From the NCBI GenBank assembly GCA_032622095.1, contig CP136065.1:60757094-60821093 (forward strand): DNA of 64,000 nucleotides, given 5' to 3'. Source of the stretch: Siphonodentalium dalli (taxonomy: Eukaryota; Mollusca; Scaphopoda; Gadilida; Siphonodentaliidae). Positions 10,083 through 21,784 of this stretch are shown here, piece by piece. Position 1 is the stretch's first letter, and each line of letters begins with the position of its first letter. The translations under genes and the position numbers were made by a program. The notes under the pieces were generated by a model, which was not told the origin of the DNA, ran no database searches, and was given only the letters and a program-made list of their open reading frames with translations.

Positions 10083-10578
10083 TAAACCAACAATGGCGCA
10101 ATGTGTCGACACCATGTGTACAAACGTTAGCGCTCGTAAAAACTTCAATGAACTGTCATCGCGAATGAATGCGCTGTGAGGACATTGGATTATGGCTTTG
10201 ATGCATGTACACGCAATGAAATTGTTTTATTACTTCCGACAACACACTGTGGTGAGGCGCATGAACGAAGGCGTTGACACTATTCAATTACTGATACAAC
10301 CATTTGCAGTAAAACAAAAACGCCGTTAGCGCTTAATCCAAAACATGTGTCTCTTTGTCACCTTGATCTGCCTCTTGGTCTCCTTGCTTATAGGAAGACA
10401 TTTCAACTAAGTTTCATACGTTTTTGGCAATTTTAAATAAAAAAAACCGACTACATAATTGGAATATCGTCAACGACGATATACCGACTATCCATTGTTT
10501 TCGAAACCGACTACACGATATAAAAAATTATATCGCGATATGAGTAAATACCGAAAAACCGTGAAGCTCTGACAGACG
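10083..10578. other. Degenerate repeat related to 8443-8515
   Basis: No gene seen. Around 10495-10570 it shares ACCGACTAC, TATATCGCGATATGA and GTGAAGCTCT with 8443-8515 in the same orientation. Confidence 0.45.
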
Positions 10579-10888
10579 CTCCTATATTACTATTTCTTTG
10601 GCTTCGGTGGTAAAAAATGTATGATTCGAGTCGAGGAACCTACCCACCAAAGCTGAGATTGATCAGATATCGATTTTTGAAGTTTGTGATTTCTATTGTT
10701 TTTGGGACAGAAACACGAGGTCAAACGGACGATCTTGCAGATAAAGTTGGATAACTCTAGAATCAAGTGGTTATTATTACCACTTGATTTTAGAGTTATT
10801 CATCTTTATCTGAGCTTTGGTGGGTAGGTTCCTCGACTCAAATCAAATATTTTTTACCCCCGAAGCCAAAGAAATAGTAATATAGGAG
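10579..10888. mobile_element. Fold-back MITE, ~80-bp inverted ends
   Basis: Starts CTCCTATATTACTATTTCTT and ends with its complement. The arms include a shared GGAACCTACCCACCAAAGCT block. The centre is a second short hairpin (AAGTGGTTATTATTACCACTT, about 10758-10785). No coding potential. A related core (cttgattttagagttatcc) is at 15180-15200. Confidence 0.75.
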
Positions 10889-11441
10889 AGTCTGATCGGA
10901 TTGAGTACCTTTAAAGAATATTACTCCAAACATTTGGAAAAAATGGTAAACCAATACACATGTGGACATGTATCAGCTGCACGCTCGTATATAATTAAAA
11001 ATGTATATATCACATGAAACCCTATTATATCATTAAAAAAGACATTACATATTTCCTTTTATCTCATTTGTGACGAATAGCTGCGTGCTTCCCGTGATAC
11101 TTGGCGTCGCGCCAACAAAATTGCCGCGCGGATTAATACTATTATGAAAAGCCGCGCTTGACACTAACCCCAGACATTGCACAAATTATTGCTTTGTTCA
11201 TTAAAGTTAAATTATTGTCCAACTTCGTTGCACTAACGAAAATGGGCACAAAAACAAAGAGAAAAATTGGGGGACTATAATTTTCGTCGCCAGCGAGAGC
11301 GCGCAATACTGTCGTATACGGTTGTGAAGCGTCTCGGCCAACGCCGTGCATGTATGAATTTTGCATGCATGTTTCAGCTTCTTTTAAAGGGTTTGATTTG
11401 TTAACAAGGAATAAAGCTCTACTTGTTTTAATGTGATGTAC

Positions 11442-11590
11442 AAGATCTTCAACGAGTTATGTTGGGATCTAAGATTTTATGAAACTTGTTCCATAAATTT
11501 TATTCACAACTCGCCAACGACTCGTGAATCAAATTTATCAAACTCGTTTCATAAAATTTTAGATCCCAACATAACTCGTTGGAGATCCTC
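11442..11590. mobile_element. Short hairpin MITE
   Basis: The left arm AACGAGTTATGTTGGGATCT (from about 11451) pairs with the complementary run near 11562-11582, giving about 60 bp of near-perfect stem around a 25-30 bp loop. No target duplication assigned. Confidence 0.65.
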
Positions 11591-11662
11591 TATATGTCAA
11601 TCGCTTTGAAAAATCGATACAGGAAAATTGTGTTATAGTACATGTACGATATGATATTACAG

Positions 11663-11785
11663 CTGAAGATCCTTGTATTAGTAATCCATGCGAAAACGGC
11701 GGGACATGCGGTCTGAACGCAACCGATATCGACTTGCCTATCTGTCGATGTCAGGTGGGATTCACGGGAGATTACTGCGAAACAG
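11663..11785 (+). CDS. EGF-like exon 1 of the EGF/IgGFc-binding gene
   Basis: The exon is 123 bp, with acceptor ...ATTACAG before 11663 and donor CAG|GTGAGT after 11785. It is phase 1 at both ends, as EGF exons usually are. It encodes one six-cysteine EGF module with the NPCENGGTC core and the GFTGDYC end. It lacks the Asp-Ile-Asp-Asp lead of calcium-binding EGF modules and has an extra-long loop between Cys 3 and Cys 4 with an N-A-T glycosylation site. Secreted or membrane-bound extracellular location is inferred from the module type. Upstream exons were not found; the region to the left is mobile DNA. Confidence 0.88.
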
Positions 11786-13655
11786 GTGAGTGGAAAAAGA
11801 ACAGGCGCAGGTGGGGGAGTACAATGCTTGTATAGAACAATTTGGTATGCCGTTTTTTATTTGTTTTTTTTATTACTATTTTTGCATCCAGAAATTCCGG
11901 GTAACCACCACCACCCCCAAACAAATATTTTTTTTTACAAAAGTTATCCAATTTTAATAACATCTGTGTTAATCAATCATTGCCCGCCCTCATGTTTGGA
12001 GCTCACATGCAGAGGGACTGTTTTCCTCACTCCACATAGCCAACTATTTTGTTGGTCTAGAGTAAATTTATTATTTAGATATAAAAACATTACTATATAT
12101 ATTTATGTGTGTGTGAATGTAACTAATACTGAAATGCAGACATACTCACTTCAATACAAAGGCCGTACTCTAAATTGTCAACTGCATTATAGAGCAGCTC
12201 AGTGCATGTTTGCAGACAAAGAGAAAGTCAGCCATTTTCATATTGGTTGGGGGCGGTCACACATTTAATATTAATTGCAATGTATTAAATTGTTCATATC
12301 TAACAATAATGCGACATTAAACAAATTGGAACACAGTCCAATTATTTAGCACAACCATCACGGTGTTGAAAATATACATGCCTTGCTTCCACTAAAAAAG
12401 TATTCAAGGAATCCGTTTTTTGACATTTCCCCCCACACTACTATATCGTGCCCTGTGTAATTCATTCCATTGTGCTTAATGTATGTGTTTAAAAAAAAGG
12501 GTTAATTAACCATAGAGTTATACAAAGAACAAAATTGAGGAAGGCTAACTGGCCGTACATCTTTAATGACAAAACGAACAATGATCAACTAAATCGGGTC
12601 CGGTGTACAATTTTACATACTGTTCTCCAAATTTTTGGTCTAACTGAGCTAAATTGTTAACCTCTCAAACGACGATTCGATGCACAACTATACGAAATCC
12701 ACATTTGTATTATGTACCCCTTAATATACATACAATATACCGTCTACATAGACCCCTGACTTATTCAAAAAGCTACGCATACCATGAATATCAGATACCA
12801 ATCATACCACATTGATTGTGTTAATTACTCTTGTTAGCTTCATTCTTGAAGGGGCGCGGAGGTTCGTATGGGTCGCCCAGTACCCCATGTCCATGTTTAA
12901 ATCAAGTCACAATAAGTCGCAATCAAATTCATTCGCGTCATGACAAGTAGTTTGCCTGAACCATTGTCCAAATTCAGAATGATAATTGGTCATAAACTAA
13001 CAGTGATGGTCGGACACAAACGACGTGGTTATTCATAACATTTGAATTCGGCAGTGTAAAATGCGGGATATGTTTCTGTTCAAATTGCGAGTGGATACAT
13101 TGAGAGCTTTAGTCAATTCACGGATGAAGTTAGACAAGAAAACCATAGTCAGAAATGGTAACGCCCTCAAGATAATATTATTAGCATTAGATATAAATTA
13201 TAATATCAAATATATTGGTTACATGAATGCACCGCCTCAGAATTCCGTTAAAACAACTAATCCTTCAAATTATTACAAAAAACTAGGGCTTATTACTGAA
13301 GGTTTCTCATTCACCGCACCAGAAAGCTTCTAAATGCGGATCAAAACTTGTGTTCCCGCCATAAAATCTTCAAGTGTGCATGGCCCAGCCACTGTTCATA
13401 CCTAAACATAGAACGCAATTAACTCGGTCATAATAGTTACATACTGCAACTATAAGACATCCAGCGAATACACACCCAACGAAAACCCGAAATGTGTTGT
13501 CCTGCGAGATATCCCATCGCTATAGCTCAATTTGACACGGCCAGATTAGCCTTTCTGCAATATCCTAAAACAATAAAGCTTCTCAAATCATCGGCATAGT
13601 CAATAGAACTTTCACGAACTTGCACATCGACACTTTCTAATAGCTCTACATAAGC

Positions 13656-13866
13656 ATGGTGAGACCTATCATCGAATACTATGATTCTGCATGGAGATGC
13701 CCATTCTTAACAAGGCCATAGGAAAATGTTTCTTCACGCAGAGGGTGTTAATAGCTGGAACTCTCTGCCAGACTTCGCTGTTAAGGCTCAAACACTCGAT
13801 CAATTCAAAATATACATAGATTCATTCGTCTATTATATAAAATACGAGTTCGACGACAAGAAATAG
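13656..13866 (+). pseudogene. C-terminal remnant of a LINE reverse transcriptase (jockey/CR1-like)
   Basis: An MVRPIIEY start is typical of the RT thumb region. It is followed, after several frame changes, by FFTQRV and then VNSWNSLPDFAVKAQTLDQF in another frame. The FF-QRVVN-WNSLP signature marks the C-terminus of many invertebrate non-LTR elements. A frameshift lies at about 13747. It ends at a TAG at 13864. Confidence 0.65.
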
Positions 13867-13978
13867 TTAGTAATATGTTCAAGTGACTCACAAGTAACTA
13901 TCGAATGACGATACATATATTTGTAAACAAACATTGCAAATAATGTTATTGGACGAAAAGTCGCAAGACTTGTTCCGT

Positions 13979-14002
13979 ATTATGATGATGATGATGATGA
14001 TA
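13979..14002. repeat. ATG/ATGATG microsatellite
   Basis: Seven or eight ATG units directly after the LINE remnant; may be the element's 3' simple-repeat tail. Confidence 0.7.
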
Positions 14003-14050
14003 TGATTGGTAGAACAAACCACTATTATGATGATCGTGTCGTTATCTGTT

Positions 14051-14398
14051 TAAAATACGTATCAATTGACATGTACGCACCCGTTCCCTCATTAAAATCA
14101 ACATATTTCGACCATTTTAGGCGAACTCCGCGAATTCGGGGACGTCCGCAAATAGGGACCTACTGCAAATTTTCACACCGATCAGCACCAATTAACGAAC
14201 CGTGGCGGACTCGTCTGTATCCGACTAACCACATTAAAATACGTATCAATTGAGATATACGCACCCGTTCCCTCATTAAAATCAACATAGTTCGACCATT
14301 TTAGGGGACCTCTGCGAATTCGGGGACTTTCGCAAATGACTCCGCAAATAGGGGACCTACTGCAAACTGTCACGCCGATCAGCACCTAATGACTGACT
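14051..14398. repeat. 183-bp tandem duplication
   Basis: TTAAAATACGTATCAATTGA recurs at about 14234, and the following ~165 bp matches with scattered differences (GCACCCGTTCCCTCATTAAA, CCGATCAGCACC in both). Confidence 0.8.
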
Positions 14399-14843
14399 CG
14401 GCTCTCTCAGACTACACTCAGACAACACGTATCAATTCACATACGCATTTTACAAATTATATTTTTCATTTCTTCTATTTGTAATTGGCATAGCTTATCG
14501 CAACCCAACTACAGCTGTTACCGGACTCGGGGTCGCAGTACAACTTTAATGCGTCCCACAATAACCGGAAAAACCCATTATCTATTTATAAAATGCCCAG
14601 CGGACCACAGCTTTCTAAAATATGTAGAACAGTATACACCGGAGGCGTTAATAACTAATGGGAATGATACATAATGTGTTTGCTATTTAAGTATGTAAAT
14701 ATGAGTTATATAGTTTGACCCGTATACAAAATCAGCAAATTTAATTTACGGAGTTTGATGAATTCTTCTTGCGGTAAAAATATCACCAATAACCACATTG
14801 AAAACGTCGTTAATGTATTATGTAATACACAATTGTCTTACAG

Positions 14844-14960
14844 ATATAGATGACTGCGATCCCAATCCTTGTCTTAATGGGGGATCGTGTACGGACATGG
14901 TAAACTCCTTCACGTGTAATTGTAATGGCACGGGTTTCAATGGATCAATCTGTGAAAACA
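14844..14960 (+). CDS. EGF-like exon 2 (calcium-binding type)
   Basis: The exon is 117 bp, with acceptor TCTTACAG before 14844 and donor ACA|GTGAGT after 14960, phase 1-1. It encodes (D)-I-D-D-C-D-P-N-P-C... with six cysteines. The IDDC lead and the C-x-[DN]-x4-[FY]-x-C-x-C Asp/Asn-hydroxylation pattern (CTDMVNSFTCNC) identify a calcium-binding EGF module. The adjacent NGT and NGS sequons are possible N-glycosylation sites. Confidence 0.92.
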
Positions 14961-17075
14961 GTGAGTACATGTATAGGTTTACTTCACCATTAATACACGA
15001 TGCAGATTCTATATTCTACATTATTTGTTTCGACCACACTATAACTTCAGCAAATTGAATTTGCGGAGTTGGACGAATTTACATGCCACATTGAAATGTA
15101 GGGGATAACTGTGTTTTATTACGTGAGTTTAAGTTGTAGGCCACTTTTTACTGTTGCAAATTTAGTGCTAATAATAACCTCTTGATTTTAGAGTTATCCA
15201 TCTTCATGCGACTTGTATGTTATTTCTATAGGTTCACATGTCACGAACTTTCATAAGTTTAATCGACGCAGAGTCATGATGAGGAGATTTGTTTTTTAAA
15301 TTATGCATGTTTAGAGCTCAAATTTTAACAAACCGATAGTGTGTTCTCGTGCCTTGAATAACAGGCATGTGAAATTTCAAAAAGAAAATACCGGTAGTTA
15401 AAGAATGCTCGGATAAGGAGAGCTCAAGAAAATACCGGTAGGTAAAGAATGCTCGGATAAGGGGAGCTCAAGTGACAACCTTCAATTAGTAATGTATGTA
15501 CAGCGTTGAAATTAAAACAGTGACACCCCTACCATTGTTCAACCAGTATTCACAGAAGAATATCTGTCTTTCAATCCAAAGGTTGAACACATTCCTAGCT
15601 TTCACAATTTTAGCCTATATTATGGTCAGCCTGGTAGCTTCCGCGATCATATATAAACTCTGCGACTGGGAAATCCTGGGCCACCACTGCTATAAATATC
15701 AAGAGACGACTGCTATAGTGGTTTAAACAGAACGTCAACCATATGGGTTATCGCGCAAATAATTATTTTAAGCGGACTGGCGACTCCGTCCGATTTACCG
15801 GCTTCTGTACATTCCCACTTAATTAGAAATATAACTGAGTGCGGTCAAACACATGTGTAACAAGAACACCATAGTCAGAAATGGTAACGCGCTCAAGAAT
15901 ATAAGATATATTTGTTTCACGAATGACCAACTCATAGAATTAGTCGCCTTGCACTTCTTGGCATCCGAATAACAATTGAAATTGAAATTCCCAACTACAC
16001 CTTTTACCGGACTCGGCCTCCGTGTCGCAGTTCGACTTTTAATCCGCCCAAATATTCCCATTCTATAAATAAAACGCCCATGCGCCCACTGTAATTAGAA
16101 ACAGCGAAACATTATACACGTGGAGCGGGGAATGATTGGGTTGTCATCGGACAAATATTATACGGCCTGTAATTCCCATGTACATGTAAGTCGCCAAATA
16201 CACGATATTTACAGAAATTACATGCATGTGTGTATCCACCCGTAATAACCCGACTATAAAATATAAAGGAGTCCATACATAATTAATTTCTCAATAGTCT
16301 CGTGTTTCTCCTTTGTGAGAATAACCGAACAAGTTACACAACGAATTTATCAACAATTTATCAACATTGTTCATTATGAAAATTAGTTTATCATCATTCA
16401 TGTTTAATGTTTTATGTTATAATTTTGAGAAATATTAATATCAAGTTAATGCATGCCGTTATGAAATGTTTTTCAGTTTCAATTCTTGTCATCACAAATG
16501 AGACAAATTTATTATATTTTTTCTAATATAGTTTTCGGCTGCGTATGGTGGCCTTCTTCTATAATTAATGAGATGATTTGCAGTCTGGATACTGCTTCTG
16601 CGTGGTAGTTGAGGGATGGTTATGTTCCATATACATATTTGGACGTCGTGTATGTGTACAATTTATTAACATATGCATGGTTTGTCATCGTAGACAATAC
16701 ATTATTTGAATTTATTTATATTTATATATGTTCTGATTTTAACTTGAAGATTATATGTTTGTCAGTGAATCCGAGTTGCATCATATACTGTGATATATTT
16801 TTACCGTTTTTACCAGATGCGTAAAACAATCAATAGGCTTTCTCTAAAAGAATAATGCATTATATTCCCTGCTTGCACCAAACGAAGTTTATTTATAGTT
16901 TGGAATATATTCCCGATGGCATCAATTGCATCGGAAAAGCATATTGAATTCATTGAAATTATCACATAAAGAAAAAGTGTTCATTTCCTCATGCATGTAA
17001 CAATAAAGGGTCCGTCTGTTAGTACCGTGCGTGCTCGAGGCAAGCATCTGAAATGAGTTTCATCTCTCCCTACAG
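14961..17075 (+). other. Intron between EGF exons 2 and 3
   Basis: The sequence around 15990-16130 resembles 14500-14660 (TACCGGACTCGG, GTCGCAGT, TATAAATAAAACGCCC-type stretches), and TCAGCAAAT..GCGGAGTT near 15046 resembles 14732. The region around the EGF exons therefore contains old local duplications. A possible lectin-like fragment is at about 15655-15723. Confidence 0.5.
15655..15723 (+). pseudogene. Possible C-type-lectin-like start fragment
   Basis: Within the 15496-15726 frame the residues LCDWEILGHHCYKYQE resemble the C-x-W-x4-G-x2-CYK opening of C-type lectin domains. The frame then stops and no further lectin motifs were seen, so this is at best a fragment. The match is short. 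Confidence 0.25.
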
Positions 17076-17189
17076 ATATCGATGACTGTTCGCCGAACCC
17101 GTGTCAGAATGGCGGAGTTTGCCACGATCGAGTCCTTACATTTGCTTGCTGTTGCCCGACTGGTTTCGTTGGAAGCGATTGTAGCCCTG
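17076..17189 (+). CDS. EGF-like exon 3 (calcium-binding type, seven cysteines)
   Basis: The exon is 114 bp, with acceptor CCCTACAG before 17076 and donor CTG|GTGAGT after 17189, phase 1-1. It starts (D)-I-D-D-C-S-P-N-P-C and has the hydroxylation pattern [12 protein letters not shown]. It is odd in having three consecutive cysteines where calcium-binding EGF modules have C-x-C, giving seven in all. One cysteine would be unpaired, or pair with another chain or domain. Its phase-1 end joins exactly to the phase of the 26987 exon. Confidence 0.92.
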
Positions 17190-17692
17190 GTGAGTACATA
17201 ATAACACATGTATGTGTCGGCATAAATAGACAATATAAAGCAACATTCTTCACATTATCACAGTACGAATCACTTATTTTCAGCTTGCACGTGTATCATT
17301 AAATCTTCAAATTTATTAAAGTACATTTCGTGCAATATCAATGGGAAGGGTAGGTTTCTCTATTCCAAAGGTTCATTATTCCGAAGGTTCGCTATTCCGA
17401 AGGTTCATTGGTTTAAACATATTTATTCGCCATATATGCATATAAATACATACATTCCCCCCACAAAAAACCACACGAGGAATGAAAAATACCATTATGC
17501 TAGTATTCACATAGAGTACATTATACACCCCATTCTAATTCCCAAATTGTCCAAGATGTCGGTCATCAATAGCAAGAAGACAGTATCAGTTTATCGTTTA
17601 TAATGGAAAGTTGAAAACATGATGACTGCATGACTGATATAAACTACTTGTAAGAGCTGGCAATCTGTATTTGAAAGAAACATCAACATTAA

Positions 17693-18188
17693 AGGTCCAC
17701 TTAATTTTCGAACCCCCAGATCACATATATAAGATATATGCCATATTATATACCATTTGAAATAGGAAGTTCTCTACCATCATAGTACAGTATTATCAAC
17801 TTATCCGGTGTAATAAAATGTGAACATGTTGTTTTTGTGAGTTACCGACGTGTTTTTTGTGCTTAAGTTTCATCTGGTTTTGTTGCGCAAAGTGTATTAT
17901 TTTCAATGGAGGTGGAATAACTCTATATTTTAAAGATAGAGTTACTCCCCTTCCATTGAAAATAAATTTTAGTTTGAATTCTGCTGCATTATGGGAGCCA
18001 TGACTGGCGAAATCTTTTTATGATTTCAGCTGTTTTCTATTATTCTATGGGCATCTTCTGAGACACAGAAGTTTCAAACTGTGATGAAATATAGTATTTT
18101 AATCATATTTTATGGCATAGATTGTTATTAAAACAGTATATCAAGGCACTATAAAAAATAATCAGTGACTCGAAAATTAAGTGGGCCT
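17693..18188. mobile_element. TTAA-flanked MITE (AGGTCCACTTAATTTTCGA ends)
   Basis: The inverted ends are AGGTCCACTTAATTTTCGA / TCGAAAATTAAGTGGGCCT. TTAA lies on both sides (17689-17692 and 18189-18192). A central hairpin at 17912-17966 pairs TTTTCAATGGA with TCCATTGAAAA. TTAA duplication is known for piggyBac and Kolobok superfamilies; I cannot decide which. Confidence 0.75.
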
Positions 18189-18345
18189 TTAAAGTCAATA
18201 CCCGTATATTCAGCGATATTCTGCTACGCAGTATGTTATGGCGACCAGTATTCAGTAAGCGTTATAGCCCCACTATTATAATCCGCCTTCAGCTGGCGTA
18301 TTCTTGACTCTCTAAGAGTATTGAGATATAACGTTATATACGTAA

Positions 18346-19525
18346 CTAGCAGGTTAGCCCGCCACCGGCGGCTTGTCCGAAACATGACATTTAAATGTTT
18401 TATTTTTTTTAATTTTTAGCTCCACGCGTTTCAATAAGAAAAAATTGTACCCGGTAGCTCCACCCGTTTCCGAGATCTGGTATGCGCATGCGCGAAGCTG
18501 GCGTCGCACGGACTCGGCGACCCGATAAAATTTGTACCCGGCGCAAGATACATTCACATAGCAAATTTCAAGTCGATAGCTCCACCCGTTTCCGATATCT
18601 CGTCTGTGCATGCGCTGCACGGGCGTCGCACGGGCTCGCCAATACGACAGCGACGACCACCTGGTCAAACTACACTCACGTACCAAGTTTCGTCCCGATC
18701 GGTCGAGGTGTTGGTATCTGATGCAAAAGACGAAATTGTGAGTGTTGGTCAATATTCCCCGCCGTGAACCTCATCGTCGCAAAGAGCGGACAGTCAATTA
18801 ACCCCGTTGTGAACCTCAATCACCAACGCGACGTAAACATGTGTTGCGTTCTAAAAATAGGAAAGCACTTTCTGTCTGCATAATTCTGCAGATGCTAACA
18901 ACGTTGCTCCCCGTAGGTAGCAATATCGTTGTTGTTGATATTTACGGCTTGGGGGCTATTTTCTTATTTAGCAAGTTTGAGCTCAATCGGTTCGAGTCTA
19001 TAAAGGACACACTCATATATATGACACTTCCCGTGGGTAGCAAGTTTGAGCTCAATCGGCATTCCCTGGAATTTCCCGTAGATTGGCAGATTCCAGTAGC
19101 TATATCTGGGGAGAAATCTGATGCTATATTCGTGATTATCTGGGATGATTTCGGTATATAACTATATACTGTAAAAACAAAGCGCGCCATCCGTGCTCGC
19201 AGGGTTGGTCAGAAACAAATGTTTTTTTAATTTAATGTATGTTCCGTAAATCTCTCTGCAGATGCAAATAACGTTGAATGGCAAACAGACGCTCTTTATA
19301 GAGATGCGTCAAAAACAAACGCTCATTAAATAATCACTTGATTAACCCACGCCGTGCCTTTGCGGTGATTTGAGATTGGAGAACGGGTGCTCTGAGCTTT
19401 TCTAAACTGCGACCACGGTCGTGTCGGTGGGATTTGACACTTACATAGGAAGTTTGAGCTCAATCTTTACACGCGTTTTGGATTCTATGAAGTACACACA
19501 TACGGAAGTCTCAAAATATATAGTA
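18346..19525 (-). mobile_element. Non-autonomous Helitron unit A1
   Basis: On the - strand it ends in a GC-rich hairpin (CCGCC-GGT-GGCGG) a few bases before CTAG, followed by T. This is the Helitron 3' signature. Its other end, ...TATATATTTTGAGACTTCCG, is joined directly to the next unit. No Rep/helicase is encoded. ORF-like frames at 18841-19161 recur in A3 and are repeat sequence, not a gene. Confidence 0.75.
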
Positions 19526-20312
19526 CTAGCAGGTTAGCCCGCCACCGGCGGCTTGTCCGAAACATGACATTTTTATATATATTTTTTTAATTTTTAGCTC
19601 CACGCGTTTCAATAAGAAAAATTTGTACCCGGTAGCTCCACCAGTTTCCGAGATCTGGTCTGCGCATGAAAATTTGTACCCGGCGCAAGATACATTCACA
19701 TGCCAAATTTCAAGTCGATAGCTCCACCCGTTTCCGAGATCTCGTCTGCGCATGCGCTGCACGGGCGTCGCACGGGCTCGGCGACCCGATAAAATTTGTA
19801 CCCGGCGCAAAATACATTCACATAGCAAATTTCAAGTCGATAGCTCAACCCGTTTCCGAGATCTCGTCTGCGCATGCGCTGCACGGGCGTCGCACGGGCT
19901 CGGCGACCCGATAAAATTTGTACCCGGCGCAAAATACATTCACATAGCAAATTTCAAGTCGATAGCTCAACCCGTTTCCGAGATCTCGTCTGCGCATGCG
20001 CTGCACGGGCGTCGCACGGGCTCGGCGACCCGATAAAATTTGTACCCGGCGCAAGATACATTCACATAGCAAATTTCAAGTCGATAGCTCCACCCGTTTC
20101 CGAGATCTCGTCTGCGCATGCGCTGCACGGGCGTCGCACGGGCTCGCCAATACGACAACGACCACCGCCTGGTCAAACTACACACACGTACCAAGTTTCG
20201 TCCCGATCGGTCGAGAATCGTAGATTTGTATGAAGTACAACACACACACAAACATAAATATATAAGAGAGATATGTAAATTAGATAGATTGTATCAAAAT
20301 ATATAGGAGAGA
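19526..20312 (-). mobile_element. Non-autonomous Helitron unit A2 with 122-bp internal repeats
   Basis: Same 3' hairpin plus CTAG at 19526-19529 (- strand). The 5' end is TCTCTCCTATATATTTTG at 20312, followed on the + strand by T. Inside are about four 122-bp tandem units. Confidence 0.75.
19704..20150. repeat. 122-bp tandem repeat inside Helitron A2
   Basis: Units starting CAAATTTCAAGTCGATAGCT at 19704, 19826, 19948 and 20070 are exactly 122 bp apart and nearly identical. The same unit occurs singly or in tandem in the arrays at 49.5-50.9 kb and 53.8-60.6 kb. Because 122 is not a multiple of 3, each unit shifts frame, which explains the many overlapping look-alike ORFs here. Confidence 0.92.
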
Positions 20313-20456
20313 TATGTAAATGATCTACACACCATTACTGGTGTTTTTCAAAGTTTAGTGGGGTATATCAATACTCATTCACGATCATATCATTGAGGTC
20401 CGGAGGGTGTGGGCTATCTCTCGAATACAAGGAGTTCTCAAAATATATAGAAGAGA
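20313..20456. other. Spacer with a stranded Helitron 5' end
   Basis: The short spacer between A2 and A3 ends in GAGTTCTCAAAATATATAGAAGAGA, a Helitron 5' terminus (- strand TCTCTTCTATATATTTTGAG) abutting the A3 CTAG. It is a truncated unit. Confidence 0.55.
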
Positions 20457-21784
20457 CTAGCAGGTTAGCCCGCCACCGGCGGCTTGTCCGAAACATGACA
20501 TTTTTTTTATATTTTTGTTTAATTTTTAGCTCCACGCGTTTCAATAAGAAAAATTTGTACCCGGTAGCTCCACCCGTTTCCGAGATCTGGTCTGCGCATG
20601 CGCGAAGCTGGCGTCGCATGGACTCGGCGACCAGATAAAATTTGTACCCGGCGCAAGATACATTCACATAGCAAATTTCAAGTCGATAGCTCCACCCGTT
20701 TCCGAGATCTCGTCTGCGCATGCACTGCACGGGCGTCGCACGGGCTCGGCGGCCCGATAAAATTTGTACCCGGCGCAAGATACATTCACATACCAAATTT
20801 CAAGTCGATAGCTCCATCTGTTTCCGATATCTCGTCTGCGCATGCGCTGCACGGGCGTCGCACGGGCTCGCCAATACGACAGCGACGACCACCTGGTCAA
20901 ACTACACTCACGTACCAAGTTTCGTCCCGATCGGTCAAGGTGTTGGTATCTGATGCAAAAGACGAAATTGTGAGTGTTGGTCAATAGTCCCCGCCGTGAA
21001 CCTCATCGTCGCAAAGAGCGGACAGTCAATTAACCCCGTTGTGAACCTCAATCACCAACGCGACGTAAACATGTGTTGCGTTCTAAAAATAGGAAAGCAT
21101 TTTCTCTCTGCATAATTCTGCAGATGCTAATAACGTTGCTCCCCGTAGGTAGCAATATCGTTGTTGTTGATATTTACGGCTTGGGGTCTATTTTCTTATT
21201 TAGCAAGTTTGAGCTCAATCGGTTCGAGTCTATAAAGGACACACTCATATATATGACACTTCCCGTGGGTAGCAAGTTTGAGCTCAATCGGCATTCCCTG
21301 GAATTTCCCGTAGATTGGCAGATTCCAGTAGCTTTTTATAACGGTATATCTGGGGAGAAATCTGATGCTATATTCGTGATTATCTGGGATGATTTCGGTA
21401 TATAACTATATACTGTAAAAACAAAGCGCGCCATCCGTGCTCGCAGGGTTGGTCAGAAACAAATGTTTTTTTAATTTAATGTATATTCCGTATATCTCTC
21501 TGCAGATGCAAATAGCGTTGAATGGCAAACAGACGCTCTTTATAGAGATGCGTCAAAAACAAACGCTCATTAAATAATCACTTGATTAACCCACGCCGTG
21601 CCTTTGCGGTGATTTGAGATTGGAGAACCGGTGCTCTGAGCTTTTCTAAACTGCGACCACGGTCGTGTCGGTGGGATTTGACACTTACATAGGAAGTTTG
21701 AGCTCAATCTGTACACGCGTTTTGGATTCTATGAAGTACACACATACACACATATATACGAAGTCTCAAAATATATAGTATAGA
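20457..21784 (-). mobile_element. Non-autonomous Helitron unit A3
   Basis: Same ends as A1; the interior repeats A1 with an offset of about 2.2 kb and very few differences (for example a 12-bp insertion near 21337). CTAG is at 20457-20460 and 5' TCTATACTATATATTTTGAG at 21784, directly fused to the next CTAG. Confidence 0.75.

Larger units (their letters stand above)
11786..14843 (+). other. Intron between EGF exons 1 and 2
   Basis: It holds a LINE remnant (13656-13866), an ATG microsatellite (13979-14002) and a 183-bp tandem duplication (14051-14398). ORFs at 11786-12268 and 13061-13333 show no recognisable domain. Part of the latter (AGTCAGAAATGGTAACGC) recurs at 15870, which suggests repeat origin. 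Confidence 0.6.

Noticed and set aside
13061-13333. 90-residue ORF in the EGF intron
   Set aside because: No recognised domain; part of it recurs at 15870 and so is probably repeat sequence.
18482-20987. Many overlapping ORFs encoding similar Arg/Ser-rich peptides on both strands
   Set aside because: They are translations of the 122-bp Helitron repeat, which shifts frame every unit. They lack consistent starts and occur on both strands.
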